A DNA stretch of 32,942 nucleotides. Source: Algoriphagus sp. (GTDB taxonomy: Bacteria > Bacteroidota > Bacteroidia > Cytophagales > Cyclobacteriaceae). The translations under genes were made by a program, and so were the position numbers. The stretch is from positions 1 through 32,942 of the forward strand of contig NZ_JAQWXX010000086.1 of assembly GCF_029254265.1 (NCBI RefSeq), written 5' to 3'. Shown in pieces: positions 25,156-32,942 of the stretch; within the stretch, counting starts at the first letter, position 1, and each line of letters opens with the position of its first letter. The notes under the pieces are model-generated. The model saw nothing but the letters and a program-made list of their open reading frames with translations, was not told the origin of the DNA and did not search any database.

Positions 25156-28100
25156 ATGAAGAGATTATTACTATTACTATTACTGCTGACGGGATTCCAG
25201 GGGTTTTCACAAACCCGGGGAATTAGCTACCAAGCCGTCATTTTAAGTCCCAGTGACCAGGAACTACCCGGAGAAAATGCTGCGGGGAATATCTTGGCCA
25301 ATACTGCGGTATCGATCCAGTTTACGATTGTAAATGCATCGGCAGGGGAGGAGTTTAAAGAATATCATCGCACAAGTACCGATGGGTATGGGATGATCAA
25401 TCTTTTGATAGGAACAGGAACGAACACAGGCAGTTCCAATTTCACAGACATAGTCTGGGATGGCACGCTAAAAAAATTGAAGGTAGGGATTGACTTTAGC
25501 GGAGGGACTAATTTTTCTCCACTAAGTGAGCAAAATCTAACCTATATGCCACAACCTGTAAACGATCAGACTGCGCAAGCAATTGCGAGCATCCTGGTGG
25601 ATCAGGCAATTTTGAAACAAGAAGTCTCGGAAATTGAATTGCTCCGTGGTGAGCAAGGCGAAGCAGGACCACAAGGTATCCAGGGAGAAGTTGGTCCGCA
25701 GGGACTTAAAGGAGACAAAGGCGATACTGGAGCCCAGGGTATCCAAGGAGAAATTGGTTCACAGGGAATCAAAGGCGAAGCAGGACCACAAGGTATCCAA
25801 GGAGAAGTTGGTCTGCAGGGAAATACTGGAGCTCAAGGTATTCAGGGAATAAAGGGCGACCAAGGTATTCAAGGAGATAAAGGTGATACTGGAGCCCAAG
25901 GTATCCAGGGACTAAAAGGAGATCAAGGTGATACTGGAGCTCAAGGTATTCAGGGACTAAAAGGAGATCAAGGAAATACTGGAGCCCAAGGTATCCAAGG
26001 AGAAGTTGGTCCGCAGGGACTTAAAGGAGATAAAGGAGACACCGGCGCCCAGGGTATCCAAGGAGACAAAGGTGCTACAGGAGCACAAGGTGTTCAGGGA
26101 ATAGCAGGACCTAAAGGAGATACTGGAGCACAAGGAATTCAGGGAGTAGCTGGACCTAAAGGAGATCAGGGTCCGCAGGGAGAAAAAGGTGCTACGGGTG
26201 AAGAAGGGCTTCCTGGATTGAGTGGAAATGATGGATTACAAGGGGCCAATGGTTTAAATGCGTATGATTTAGCTGTTAATTATGGGTTTGTAGGAACAGA
26301 AAGCCAATGGCTTACATCATTGAAGGCTTCACAGGATATTTCCGGTATTGCGGAAAACGCTTCTTTACTAAACGCTGTAATAGCAACCGTCGGTTTGGAG
26401 GATGATGGAAGTTATATACCTAATCCTGTTACAAATTACATCAAGAATGAAACCTCTTTAGCAGCTGCATTACAAACGCTTGACGCCGCTATTAACAATA
26501 TGCCTGTAAGTACATTTTCAACATCCTCAAACGTTACTTCGAATAATGGCGGTACTATTGCCACCGACGACTTTGTTTTTGGGAGCACCTCTTTAGAGAG
26601 TATAGATGGATCTGAGGATGATAAACGAATGTTTTTCAGCAAAAGTAAAGGCGCTTTTAGAGCAGGGTATGCTGATGGCAGACGATGGGATGCTGATAGC
26701 GTTGGCCTGTATTCCACTGCAATAGGTTATAATACAAAGGCATCTGGAGAAAGTTCTTTTGCAACAGGTGAGGAAACAACAGCATCAAGTAGTAATTCAA
26801 CTGCAATGGGGACAAGCACAATTGCATCCGGGTATTCTTCCACCGCAATGGGTGGTCGAACAACCGCAGCCGCGAATTATTCAACCGCAATGGGGGATGG
26901 CACAAAAGCTATTGGCACTACTACCACTGCTATGGGGTTTGAAACAACTGCATCCTTTTTTTATTCTACCGCAATGGGTTCCGGCACAAAAGCATCAGGG
27001 GAGGCTTCCACTGCAATGGGAAAAACAACAACCGCATCAGGGGAGGCTTCGACCGCAATGGGGGGGATTACCACCGCATCAGGGGCGTATTCCACTGCAA
27101 TGGGAGGTTATACAGACGCATCAGGGGCGTATTCCACTGCAATGGGTGTTGAATCAATTGCAACAGGTTTTGCCTCAATCGCAATCGGGGCTGGTCTAAC
27201 TTCATCCGGGAAAGTCTCCGTTGCAACGGGGAATAAATCAGTAGCGTCAGGGGATAATTCTACCGCCATGGGTTTAGGCACAAAAGCCCTTTCGTATAAT
27301 GAAACGGCAATCGGGGGATTTAACACTACCTATACACCAAATAATACCACTAGTTGGGATGCAGCAGACCGTTTGTTTGTAATTGGTAATGGTATTGAAA
27401 AAGCCACCAGCGATGCCTTGGTAGTACTTAAAAATGGAAATACCTCCTTAAAAGGTGAGTTAACCCTAACTGATGGCTCAAGTAGTTATACTATTCCTAA
27501 TACAGATGGTGCTAGTGGACAAGTATTGGCTACAGACGGTTCTGGAACTTTAGCATGGACAACGCCAACATCAGGTGTTGCTCCAGGTACAAACGTAGGT
27601 GATATGCAATACTGGAATGGTAGTGCTTGGGTAGTGATTCCTTCGCCTACAAATGATGGCGCTATATTGACGGCAGTAGCTGGTGTTCCAACCTGGGTGG
27701 GTGGCACTCCACCTACTGCCACTGCTCCCGATGCAGTAATTATAGGCACTGCCACCGCAGGTGATGGTGAGGCTACGGTAGCATTTACCGCTCCGGCAAG
27801 TGACGGTGGTGAAACAATCACCGGATACACCGTCACTTCAAGTCCTGGTGGGATAACGGCAACTGGCACGAGCAGTCCGATTACGATCACCGGACTTACG
27901 AATGGCACGTCCTATACCTTTACCGTCACTGCGACCAATTCTGCCGGAACAGGTGCAGCAAGTGATCCTTCTAATTCCGTGACTCCTGCGGCTGCCGTTC
28001 CTCCAGTTTCATCTGTTCCATCTGTAACCGCTACTACTGGTAGAGTGTGGATGGATCGTAATCTGGGTGCTACACAGGTAGCTAACAGTAGTACAGATGC

Positions 28101-28587
28101 GGACTCGTATGGTGACTTATATCAGTGGGGACGTGCTGCTGATGGGCATCAACTTAGAACAAGCAGTACAACAACTACACTAAGCAGTACTGACGTACCG
28201 GGAAATGCTAACTTCATCCTAAATACTGGTGATTGGCGTAGCTCGGCAAACAATGACCTGTGGCAGGGCGTAAATGGCGTGAACAATCCATGCCCAACCG
28301 GGTATCGCTTACCTACTGAAACAGAATGGGAAGCTGAACGTACAAGTTGGACCGGTGGTAACAACTCAGCAGGTGCTTTTGCTTCTCCGCTTAAATTGCC
28401 CGCGGCGGGCTACCGCAACAATAGCAGTGGTTCGCTCGACGCTGTCGGGGCCTTCGGCGTCTATTGGAGCAGTACGGTTAGTGGTACCTCGAGCAGCCTC
28501 TACTTCAACGGCAGCACTGCCTCCATGCTCAACAACAACCGAGCCTACGGAATCGCTGTTCGTTGTATCCAGGAGGTGGAAAATTGA
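25156..28587 (+). CDS. Chimeric surface fibre: collagen triplets, YadA-head repeats, FN3 and FISUMP/C-lectin-like tip
   Basis: A 1143-residue exported protein (signal peptide through GFSQ, residue 19). Domains in order: an N-terminal globular domain (about 20-135); 68 uninterrupted Gly-X-Y triplets (165-368); a linker (369-515); about 15 YadA-head-like 14-residue repeats of the form STAMG-x4-ASG (519-723); a spacer; a fibronectin type III domain (about 855-945); and a C-terminal FISUMP domain (about 958-1140). The last contains [33 protein letters not shown] and VRCIQE. Collagen and YadA repeats both imply a trimeric rod with the lectin-like domain displayed at the tip. The tip's coding sequence resembles a DGR variable region. 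There is no T9SS CTD, so how it is exported across the outer membrane is open. Confidence 0.88.
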   Translation: MKRLLLLLLLLTGFQGFSQTRGISYQAVILSPSDQELPGENAAGNILANTAVSIQFTIVNASAGEEFKEYHRTSTDGYGMINLLIGTGTNTGSSNFTDIVWDGTLKKLKVGIDFSGGTNFSPLSEQNLTYMPQPVNDQTAQAIASILVDQAILKQEVSEIELLRGEQGEAGPQGIQGEVGPQGLKGDKGDTGAQGIQGEIGSQGIKGEAGPQGIQGEVGLQGNTGAQGIQGIKGDQGIQGDKGDTGAQGIQGLKGDQGDTGAQGIQGLKGDQGNTGAQGIQGEVGPQGLKGDKGDTGAQGIQGDKGATGAQGVQGIAGPKGDTGAQGIQGVAGPKGDQGPQGEKGATGEEGLPGLSGNDGLQGANGLNAYDLAVNYGFVGTESQWLTSLKASQDISGIAENASLLNAVIATVGLEDDGSYIPNPVTNYIKNETSLAAALQTLDAAINNMPVSTFSTSSNVTSNNGGTIATDDFVFGSTSLESIDGSEDDKRMFFSKSKGAFRAGYADGRRWDADSVGLYSTAIGYNTKASGESSFATGEETTASSSNSTAMGTSTIASGYSSTAMGGRTTAAANYSTAMGDGTKAIGTTTTAMGFETTASFFYSTAMGSGTKASGEASTAMGKTTTASGEASTAMGGITTASGAYSTAMGGYTDASGAYSTAMGVESIATGFASIAIGAGLTSSGKVSVATGNKSVASGDNSTAMGLGTKALSYNETAIGGFNTTYTPNNTTSWDAADRLFVIGNGIEKATSDALVVLKNGNTSLKGELTLTDGSSSYTIPNTDGASGQVLATDGSGTLAWTTPTSGVAPGTNVGDMQYWNGSAWVVIPSPTNDGAILTAVAGVPTWVGGTPPTATAPDAVIIGTATAGDGEATVAFTAPASDGGETITGYTVTSSPGGITATGTSSPITITGLTNGTSYTFTVTATNSAGTGAASDPSNSVTPAAAVPPVSSVPSVTATTGRVWMDRNLGATQVANSSTDADSYGDLYQWGRAADGHQLRTSSTTTTLSSTDVPGNANFILNTGDWRSSANNDLWQGVNGVNNPCPTGYRLPTETEWEAERTSWTGGNNSAGAFASPLKLPAAGYRNNSSGSLDAVGAFGVYWSSTVSGTSSSLYFNGSTASMLNNNRAYGIAVRCIQEVEN
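25648..26259 (+). repeat. Collagen-like Gly-X-Y tandem repeat
   Basis: 68 contiguous triplets rich in [12 protein letters not shown] and GPQ. DNA-level near-repeats (such as GGAGCCCAAGGTATCCA) recur, so slippage or recombination could change the length. It contains few Pro and no Cys. Confidence 0.9.
26710..27324 (+). repeat. YadA-head-type 14-residue repeat array
   Basis: About 15 units ([14 protein letters not shown] type), with TCCACTGCAATGGG-like DNA motif repeats. In trimeric autotransporters such units build a left-handed beta-roll head. Here they sit in a protein without a YadA anchor barrel. Confidence 0.85.
28408..28566 (+). other. Candidate DGR variable region (3' end of fibre gene)
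   Basis: A 53-codon segment encoding AGYRNNSSG to [12 protein letters not shown]. By my count 31 of 53 codons end in C and most others in T. Variable-looking positions read GAC, GCC, TTC, GTC, AGC, GGC, TCC, CTC, TAC and ATC, all reachable from AAC by changes at A in positions 1 and 2. It is also more GC-rich than the neighbouring sequence. Residues match the C-lectin VR layout (GYR, SG-L, VG, G-YWSST, SLYFN, NNNRA-G--VRC). No template repeat or reverse transcriptase is in the window. Confidence 0.55.
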
Positions 28588-28611
28588 TAATTCTTTCTCT
28601 TTTCACCCTTT

Positions 28612-28640
28612 ATCCTGCCATCCTTTTGGGGTGGCAGGAT
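28612..28640 (+). terminator. Intrinsic terminator or DGR-type hairpin after the fibre gene
   Basis: A 12-bp stem (ATCCTGCCATCC with GGGTGGCAGGAT, one T.G wobble) and TTTTG loop, followed by TTT, 25 nt past the stop. It is probably a terminator. DGR targets also tend to have a hairpin just after the variable region, and this one sits about 45 nt beyond it, so either role is possible. Confidence 0.65.
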
Positions 28641-28710
28641 TTTACTTGTAGAAAAATATGAAATGCCCAAGAGAAAAGTGCTCACACAAGGGAATGATTA
28701 TTTAGGGCAT

Positions 28711-28734
28711 TCCTCCGGATAGCTAACGGGATGA
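28711..28734. repeat. Degenerate REP-like palindrome
   Basis: It matches the perfect palindrome at 3370-3393 with three mismatches (GGATAGCTAACGGGATGA against CGATAGCTATCGGGAGGA). It lies immediately upstream of a leader ending CAAATTATAAACA, as at the esterase gene. Confidence 0.6.
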
Positions 28735-28758
28735 CCGCTAAAACCAAATTATAAACAA

Positions 28759-30159
28759 ATGAAAATAATTAAATTATACCTACTCTTAGTATTCAGTGTA
28801 GCTACAGTTCAGGTGCAGGCCCAGCATGCGATCAGGGGTAGTTTTCCGGGCTTGGCAGGTCAGCAGGTTCGCCTGGTTGGTTTTCAGGATTTGGATATTT
28901 ACAGCATCGATAGCACAAGGGTTTCGGATGAAGGTGCTTTTACCCTGACCTATACCGATCAAGACACCGGCATGGCCTATCTGGCTGGGGAAGACAACAA
29001 AGCCTATTTTCTGGTGCTTGCGAATGAAACCATCGAACTTCAGGGAGAAGTGTTGAGTATGGCGGAACGTATCGTTACGGTTTCGGGAGATCAAAACAAG
29101 CAATTTGTGCGCTATGCGGAGGAGCACCAAAAACGAGAACAAGCCTTAAGTGCCTGGGTGTATCTGCAAAAAATATATCAGGGCGACTCGCTCTTCTCCA
29201 TTCACCCACTTCCACAGCAAGGCATTGCCGGCGAAATACAACGGGTGAAACAGGAAGACCTGGATTTTTTGAGCAGTCTGGATGCTGAGAGTTACCTAAG
29301 TTGGTATCTGCCGGTTCGGAAACTGGTGAGTTCGGTTGCCAGCGTAGCGCAATACCGCACCGAGGAAATCCCTGCGAGCCTAGCGGCTTTCAGAAGTTTG
29401 GATTACAGAGATCCCCGCTTGTATAAAAGTGGCTTGCTTCGGGATGTGATGGATAGTCATTTTTGGTTGCTGGAAAACAGCGGTAAACCCCTGGATTCGG
29501 TCTTTGTGGAGATGAATAGATCCATTGAGGGGATGGTCGAAAACCTGCTCACCGAGGAGCAAAAGCTAAACATAATTGCCCCGTATTTATTCAGTTTACT
29601 TGAAAAGCGGAGTCTGTTCACCTCATCGGAATATTTGGCACTCCAACTACTCGATTCAAAAGCGAGCTTAAGTCCTGGATTTGCAGCGCAATTAGAAACC
29701 TACCGCACCATGAAGAAAGGGAATATTGCCCCTGATCTTGTGTTCAATGGGGATATCCTTGCTCCGGGCTATGCAGGGGGCGTAATCCCCAAAAAGCTTT
29801 CCGAGCTGAAGAGCAACTACACCCTAGTGGTATTTGGTGCGAGCTGGTGTCCGAAATGTACCGAAGAGATCCCCGAAATAGCCAGCTACTATTCAAAATT
29901 GAAGCAGCAGGATATTGAAGTGGTGTATGTGTCCTTGGACGTAGATGCGCAGCAATTTAAAAGTTTTGCGGGCGCATTTCCTTTTGTAAGTGTCTGTGAT
30001 TATCAGAAATGGGCGAGTCCGGCTGTAAAAAGTTACCATGTGTTTGCGACCCCGACGATGTACTTGCTGGATGCGCAGCGAGAGATCCTGCTTCGTCCTA
30101 CCAGCGTGGGGCATTTGGAGGCTTGGGTAGATTGGAATCTGGTGCAGGGGGATAAGTAG
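28759..30159 (+). CDS. TlpA/AhpC-type thioredoxin-fold protein with extended N-terminal domain
   Basis: A 466-residue exported protein (signal peptide through VQAQH, about residue 22). The N-terminal domain (about 24-110) resembles DUF4369, a beta-rich module typical of Bacteroidetes thioredoxin proteins (AIRGSFPGLAGQQVRLVG and then VSDEGAFTLTYTD). A helical middle follows, then a thioredoxin-like domain (about 325-460). FGASWCPKCTEEIPE has the Cys364-Cys367 pair, ATPT the cis-Pro, and VVYVSLDVDAQQFKSFAG the TlpA strand. It likely acts as a periplasmic disulfide oxidoreductase. It follows the surface-fibre gene beyond a terminator and with its own AT-rich leader, so it may be transcribed separately. 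Confidence 0.88.
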   Translation: MKIIKLYLLLVFSVATVQVQAQHAIRGSFPGLAGQQVRLVGFQDLDIYSIDSTRVSDEGAFTLTYTDQDTGMAYLAGEDNKAYFLVLANETIELQGEVLSMAERIVTVSGDQNKQFVRYAEEHQKREQALSAWVYLQKIYQGDSLFSIHPLPQQGIAGEIQRVKQEDLDFLSSLDAESYLSWYLPVRKLVSSVASVAQYRTEEIPASLAAFRSLDYRDPRLYKSGLLRDVMDSHFWLLENSGKPLDSVFVEMNRSIEGMVENLLTEEQKLNIIAPYLFSLLEKRSLFTSSEYLALQLLDSKASLSPGFAAQLETYRTMKKGNIAPDLVFNGDILAPGYAGGVIPKKLSELKSNYTLVVFGASWCPKCTEEIPEIASYYSKLKQQDIEVVYVSLDVDAQQFKSFAGAFPFVSVCDYQKWASPAVKSYHVFATPTMYLLDAQREILLRPTSVGHLEAWVDWNLVQGDK

Positions 30160-30419
30160 CAAGCTTAGAAAATCATAAGACTAGGGACATAGTGGAACTC
30201 TACTCGCCTGAATTCAAATGAGTTTTCCTGAGATTTCACCGGTCGGTCTACTCTGATAGTTCTTAGGGCCGGGTGTAGCTTGCGATATGCTGAGATATAA
30301 AGCAACTACACCCTTTCAATCCCGAATAATTCCTGGCGGTAGAATTCATCGAAACTTCCGAATATCCCATAATTCCAGCCCGAATGGTAGTAAGACCACG
30401 ATTACAGCAAGCTATTCTC

Positions 30420-30758
30420 ATGAAAGATTTGGCGAATCTAAGGCGTCTGCAAATCAAGAATGATCAACTAAGTGACTTTCGGCAGGAGAAGAAAGCAATA
30501 AAAATTGTATCACTTATCTATCTGGGCCTATTCGTCCTAGTACTTGGGGCGATGGTCATTCTCGAGTTTCCTATATCCAATTCGCAAGTGTTCGGGATGG
30601 AAGGAAATATGGGAACAGAAGTGCTGACATTACTAGTATGTAATGTGTTGCTATGGATTTTTCCAGTGCTTAGAATATTCTCCATAAATAGGAAGATCAA
30701 CTTACTAGAGCTTGAGTGTCACATACTAGTAGAGAAGACCAAGCATATGAGTAATTAA
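30420..30758 (+). CDS. Hypothetical two-helix membrane protein
   Basis: A 112-residue protein from the ATG at 30420-30422; a longer in-frame ATG at 30384 adds an Arg-rich stretch that looks like leader. A charged N-terminus (MKDLANLRRLQIKND, then SDFRQEKKAIKI) is followed by two hydrophobic helices (VSLIYLGLFVLVLGAMVIL and VLTLLVCNVLLWIFPVL) and a charged tail. No family recognised. It sits alone upstream of the actin-like gene. Confidence 0.6.
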   Translation: MKDLANLRRLQIKNDQLSDFRQEKKAIKIVSLIYLGLFVLVLGAMVILEFPISNSQVFGMEGNMGTEVLTLLVCNVLLWIFPVLRIFSINRKINLLELECHILVEKTKHMSN

Positions 30759-31017
30759 AAATAGGAGTAGTCTTAAGAATGTTAGTAGCGAGATTTGCCT
30801 TGTTTTTCTGCTTGAAATAGGGTTGAGCGAAGTTTGGCGAAATCGAATTTAAACGGAGTTTTAAGCTGTTAGATCAAGCTACTGTTTGGTAAGCGAATTA
30901 TCATTTTTAGAAATATATAATGCTCTAATTTAATTTTATAACCTGAATTTCAATTAAATAACAATTTATCTGGTGTGATCACCGCACGCCAAACAAAGTT
31001 TTATAAAAAAAATAGTT

Positions 31018-32049
31018 GTGAAAAACCAATTTGAAATTATTAGTATCCCTAGCGTATTTGAATCAGCACCAGAGGTTCTTGATAGTATCGCCGAGAAAGT
31101 CCAAAAAGGGCTGAAGGTGAAAATAGGGGAGAATTTTTTCATTGTAGGAGACCTTGCCCTAAGCGAAGGCAATCAACCGCACAAAGAAATTAATTCGGCT
31201 CCTAATGATCTGGATTATCAAGTATTATTGACTTCAGCCTTATTAGTCTCTTATTCCAAACTTGGGAATCCGCTTACAGTATCTACAGGTTTCCCCTTTG
31301 CATCTTTTCAGGTAAACAAGGATGCCGCCCATGCGAACCTTGTAAAGGTCCATTTGGTGACTTTTGATTCTTCAGTCTTTTCTTCTGGAGGCATAAAAAA
31401 AGTAGTCATCGAAGTAAATAATGGTTCGATCATTCCTGAAGTTTCCTCCAGTGCACTTGCTATCCGCAATATTCATGATATAGAAGGTGATTTCATGGTA
31501 CTTAGCCTAGGCTATGGGACTTTCGAAACCATATTCAGTGATGCAACAGGTGAGTTTGGTATTCAGCGAACCGCTTCTTCTTCACCTGGAATTAACTATG
31601 CACTTCAGGCCTTGGGTAGAGAGCTGTTTAATCTCTATCCATCGACTATGATCTCCGATGTTTTTTTGGATGAAGGTCTTAGAAATGGCTTTATGTTTAT
31701 CAACAGAAAAAAGGTTGATATCACTGCACTTCGTCTTAAGGTTATAACCTTTTATTATGAGAATGTAATCTCCCCAAGCGTGAAGAAGGCATTTACGGAT
31801 AGAGAATTTGCACGTTCTCAGGGTATTTACCTTGCTGGTGGTGGCGCCTTGTATCCAGAATTGGTTGCTTTGTTTGAGGCAGAATTTAAAGATGTGATAA
31901 AAATAATCGTTCCCGAAGATCCACATCATCTGGCTGCAAAAGGATACTGCTTGAAGAGTGCGAAATTAAGTGGAGGTGATAATGGTCAGGCGGTTGGTAT
32001 AGATTTGGGGAACTCATCTACTATTATCTGTTTGATAAAGCAGGATTAA
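31018..32049 (+). CDS. Actin-like ParM/StbA-family protein, apparently circularly permuted
   Basis: A 343-residue protein with a GTG start (31018-31020). It resembles StbA/ParM actin-like ATPases from the segment that normally follows the first motif: EIISIPSVFESAPE (6-19), then a phosphate-2-like strand MVLSLGYGTFETIFSD (160-175), and the adenosine motif YLAGGGALYPEL (271-282) with the AAKGYCLK helix. The phosphate-1 motif, normally the first 15 residues of an actin, is at the very end instead: GIDLGNSSTIICLIKQD (327-343). An in-frame TGA at 30976 leaves at most 13 codons upstream, so no such motif can precede the start. In phosphate-2 the usual Asp is Ser163. No adjacent partner (ParR-like) gene or centromere repeat was recognised. 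Confidence 0.8.
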   Translation: MKNQFEIISIPSVFESAPEVLDSIAEKVQKGLKVKIGENFFIVGDLALSEGNQPHKEINSAPNDLDYQVLLTSALLVSYSKLGNPLTVSTGFPFASFQVNKDAAHANLVKVHLVTFDSSVFSSGGIKKVVIEVNNGSIIPEVSSSALAIRNIHDIEGDFMVLSLGYGTFETIFSDATGEFGIQRTASSSPGINYALQALGRELFNLYPSTMISDVFLDEGLRNGFMFINRKKVDITALRLKVITFYYENVISPSVKKAFTDREFARSQGIYLAGGGALYPELVALFEAEFKDVIKIIVPEDPHHLAAKGYCLKSAKLSGGDNGQAVGIDLGNSSTIICLIKQD

Positions 32050-32130
32050 TTAGATAAAATCGAGCAGGACTCAAACGTCACACACTGGGATGGTTGTCTC
32101 GTCCTGACTTGGACGACACTTCCTTCCTGT

Positions 32131-32510
32131 TCAAATCGTGACAAACCAAACCACCATCAGAAGAAAGCTGTCTTCTTTCATCAAATTTGGACCATAATAG
32201 GTCAGGATAGAAGTCTTTGGGGTCGGGTACATCCAAGCTGCTGGCCCCAAAAATGATCTCCTTACCTTCAAAAATTGCTCCCCTTCGGGTGATTCAAAAG
32301 TGAAATTGCGAAGCCCTATGGCTAACTCGGGATGTACTTGGTAATGGACATCACCTATAAAAATTCCTTCAAACTTTGTCTTTTTGGATAAGCCTAAAAA
32401 TGTCCTTATCTGGCCTTGAACGTTTAATCTCTTATCCAAGTACCTGTTGGAATAATCCACTCGAATCCCACTTTGGTGCTTGGATTTAAAAAAATCACAT
32501 AGACTATATC
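32131..32510 (-). pseudogene. Frameshifted remnant of an unidentified gene (possible membrane or surface protein)
   Basis: A 109-codon open frame (GTG at 32458 to TGA at 32131) reading KKTKFEGIFIGDVHYQVHPE, then FESPEGEQFLKVRRSFLGPA, and ending MVVWFVTI. Just upstream, a different frame encodes DIVYVIFLNPSTKVGFEWII and then PTGTWIRD, which appears to continue into the main frame through one frame change near 32425-32440. The alternation of strands and the aromatic end suggest an outer-membrane protein, but I cannot name it. The shift could also be a sequencing error. Confidence 0.45.
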
Positions 32511-32821
32511 AGAAAATTTTCTAATCTACATTCAGTTTTTACCACCTATTATTTCTGTTCTAAAGGCCTCACTAAGTAAGAGGAAATCCTAAAAGTCCAA
32601 ATCGACCTTGCCAATTCTTTTTAAGTTCTATCAGATTTCTACTGTTTCAGTGGAGCTTTGACTCTTCGAGTAAAAAACAAACTCAGCTGTGATTAATAAA
32701 AATAAAAAATAGGGTATAATCTACTTTTAAGGGAACATAGGTGATAGAATTGCATAAGTTTATCGGGGATCAGTAAGTTAGAAAAGACTGTATTTTTAAA
32801 AGCTAGTCTACTGTTTTTTTG
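32511..32821. other. Gene-free AT-rich spacer before the IS element
   Basis: About 310 nt between the remnant and the insertion-sequence end. Stop codons are dense in all frames and no repeat or hairpin stands out. Confidence 0.4.
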
Positions 32822-32942
32822 TGATTGCTCTTTCCGATTAAAAGTTGGACTAGTTACGCTGCGATTTTAAAGTTATAATATTCATTTGGTGTTTTCATAT
32901 TTAAGGCAGAATGGGGAGCAAATGTGTTGTATTCTTCTACCC
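32822..32942 (-). mobile_element. IS3-family insertion sequence, 3' end (truncated by the window)
   Basis: The minus-strand transposase end plus its outer flank. Outside the stop codon lies TGATTGCTCTTTCCGATT followed by AAAAGTTGGAC (plus strand), which looks like a terminal inverted repeat with a TG end. The exact boundary and target duplication cannot be set without the other end. Confidence 0.6.
32854..32942 (-). CDS. IS3-family transposase (OrfB integrase core), C-terminal fragment
   Basis: The stop codon is at 32854-32856 and the gene runs off the window. The last 28 residues read VEEYNTFAPHSALNMKTPNE and YYNFKIAA. The pattern of Asn/Tyr-Asn, P-H-S-A-L and T-P-x-E/Y is the C-terminal integrase-core tail (rve_3) of IS3-family transposases. 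Only the tail is visible, so intactness of the element cannot be judged. Confidence 0.8.
   Translation of the reverse strand, partial: VEEYNTFAPHSALNMKTPNEYYNFKIAA

Noticed and set aside
26759..27199. A long Gln-rich open frame inside the fibre gene, and others on the opposite strand.
   Set aside because: They are shadows created by the repeated 42-nt units of the YadA-head array.
25648..27324. CRISPR-like periodic repeats.
   Set aside because: The periodicity is explained by in-frame collagen triplets and 14-residue protein repeats; there are no unique spacers between identical repeats.
28759..30159. Possibility that the gene after the fibre is a DGR accessory (Avd) or reverse transcriptase.
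   Set aside because: The sequence has a signal peptide, a CPKC motif and a thioredoxin fold, with no reverse transcriptase motifs.

Overview
The window looks like a chromosomal segment from a marine or aquatic Bacteroidetes, most like Cytophagia/Cyclobacteriaceae (Algoriphagus-type). The reasons are a type IX secretion (T9SS) sorting domain, Bacteroidetes-type promoters (TTG, about 19-23 nt, TAnnTTTG), AT-rich leaders without Shine-Dalgarno sites, a TonB receptor with a carboxypeptidase-like N-terminal domain, and sulfatase/sialidase/esterase clusters. No rRNA, tRNA or CRISPR was recognised.

Region 1 (1-13100) is catabolic and envelope related. A minus-strand operon (CE15-type esterase, BNR sialidase-like protein, DapA/NanA-family aldolase; 3344 to 126) and a second minus-strand set (sulfatase, tiny membrane protein, RIP-motif sialidase; 10345 to 7326) start from leaders that share two identical blocks (31 and 37 nt). 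In one leader REP-like palindromes are inserted. Between the two sets lie a luciferase-like oxidoreductase, a DoxX-like membrane protein and a large outer-membrane barrel. A FecA-like TonB receptor is divergent from the sulfatase and ends at a strong bidirectional terminator.

Region 2 (13100-20300): a membrane protein plus XRE regulator with a clear promoter/operator; a DUF1460 amidase with a TTG start; a short glycan cluster (FkbM methyltransferase, a family 2 glycosyltransferase broken by an in-frame TGA, two more methyltransferases); and an M23 peptidase-bactofilin pair on the minus strand.

Region 3 (20800-30200): a very AT-rich TPR-transmembrane-HTH regulator, about 1.2 kb of decayed minus-strand gene pieces, then a plus-strand surface cluster: a T9SS CTD protein, a small barrel, a 1143-residue chimeric fibre (68 collagen triplets, about 15 YadA-head repeats, FN3, FISUMP/C-lectin-like tip) and a TlpA-type thioredoxin. 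The last ~160 nt of the fibre gene have the codon pattern of a diversity-generating retroelement (DGR) variable region, but no reverse transcriptase or template repeat is present here.

Region 4 (30380-32942): a small membrane protein; an actin-like ParM/StbA-family protein whose phosphate-1 motif (GIDLGNSST), normally at the N-terminus, is at the extreme C-terminus, so the gene appears circularly permuted; a frameshifted gene remnant; and the 3' end of an IS3-family transposase at the window edge.

The two observations most worth following are the permuted actin-like protein and the candidate DGR-diversified fibre tip.
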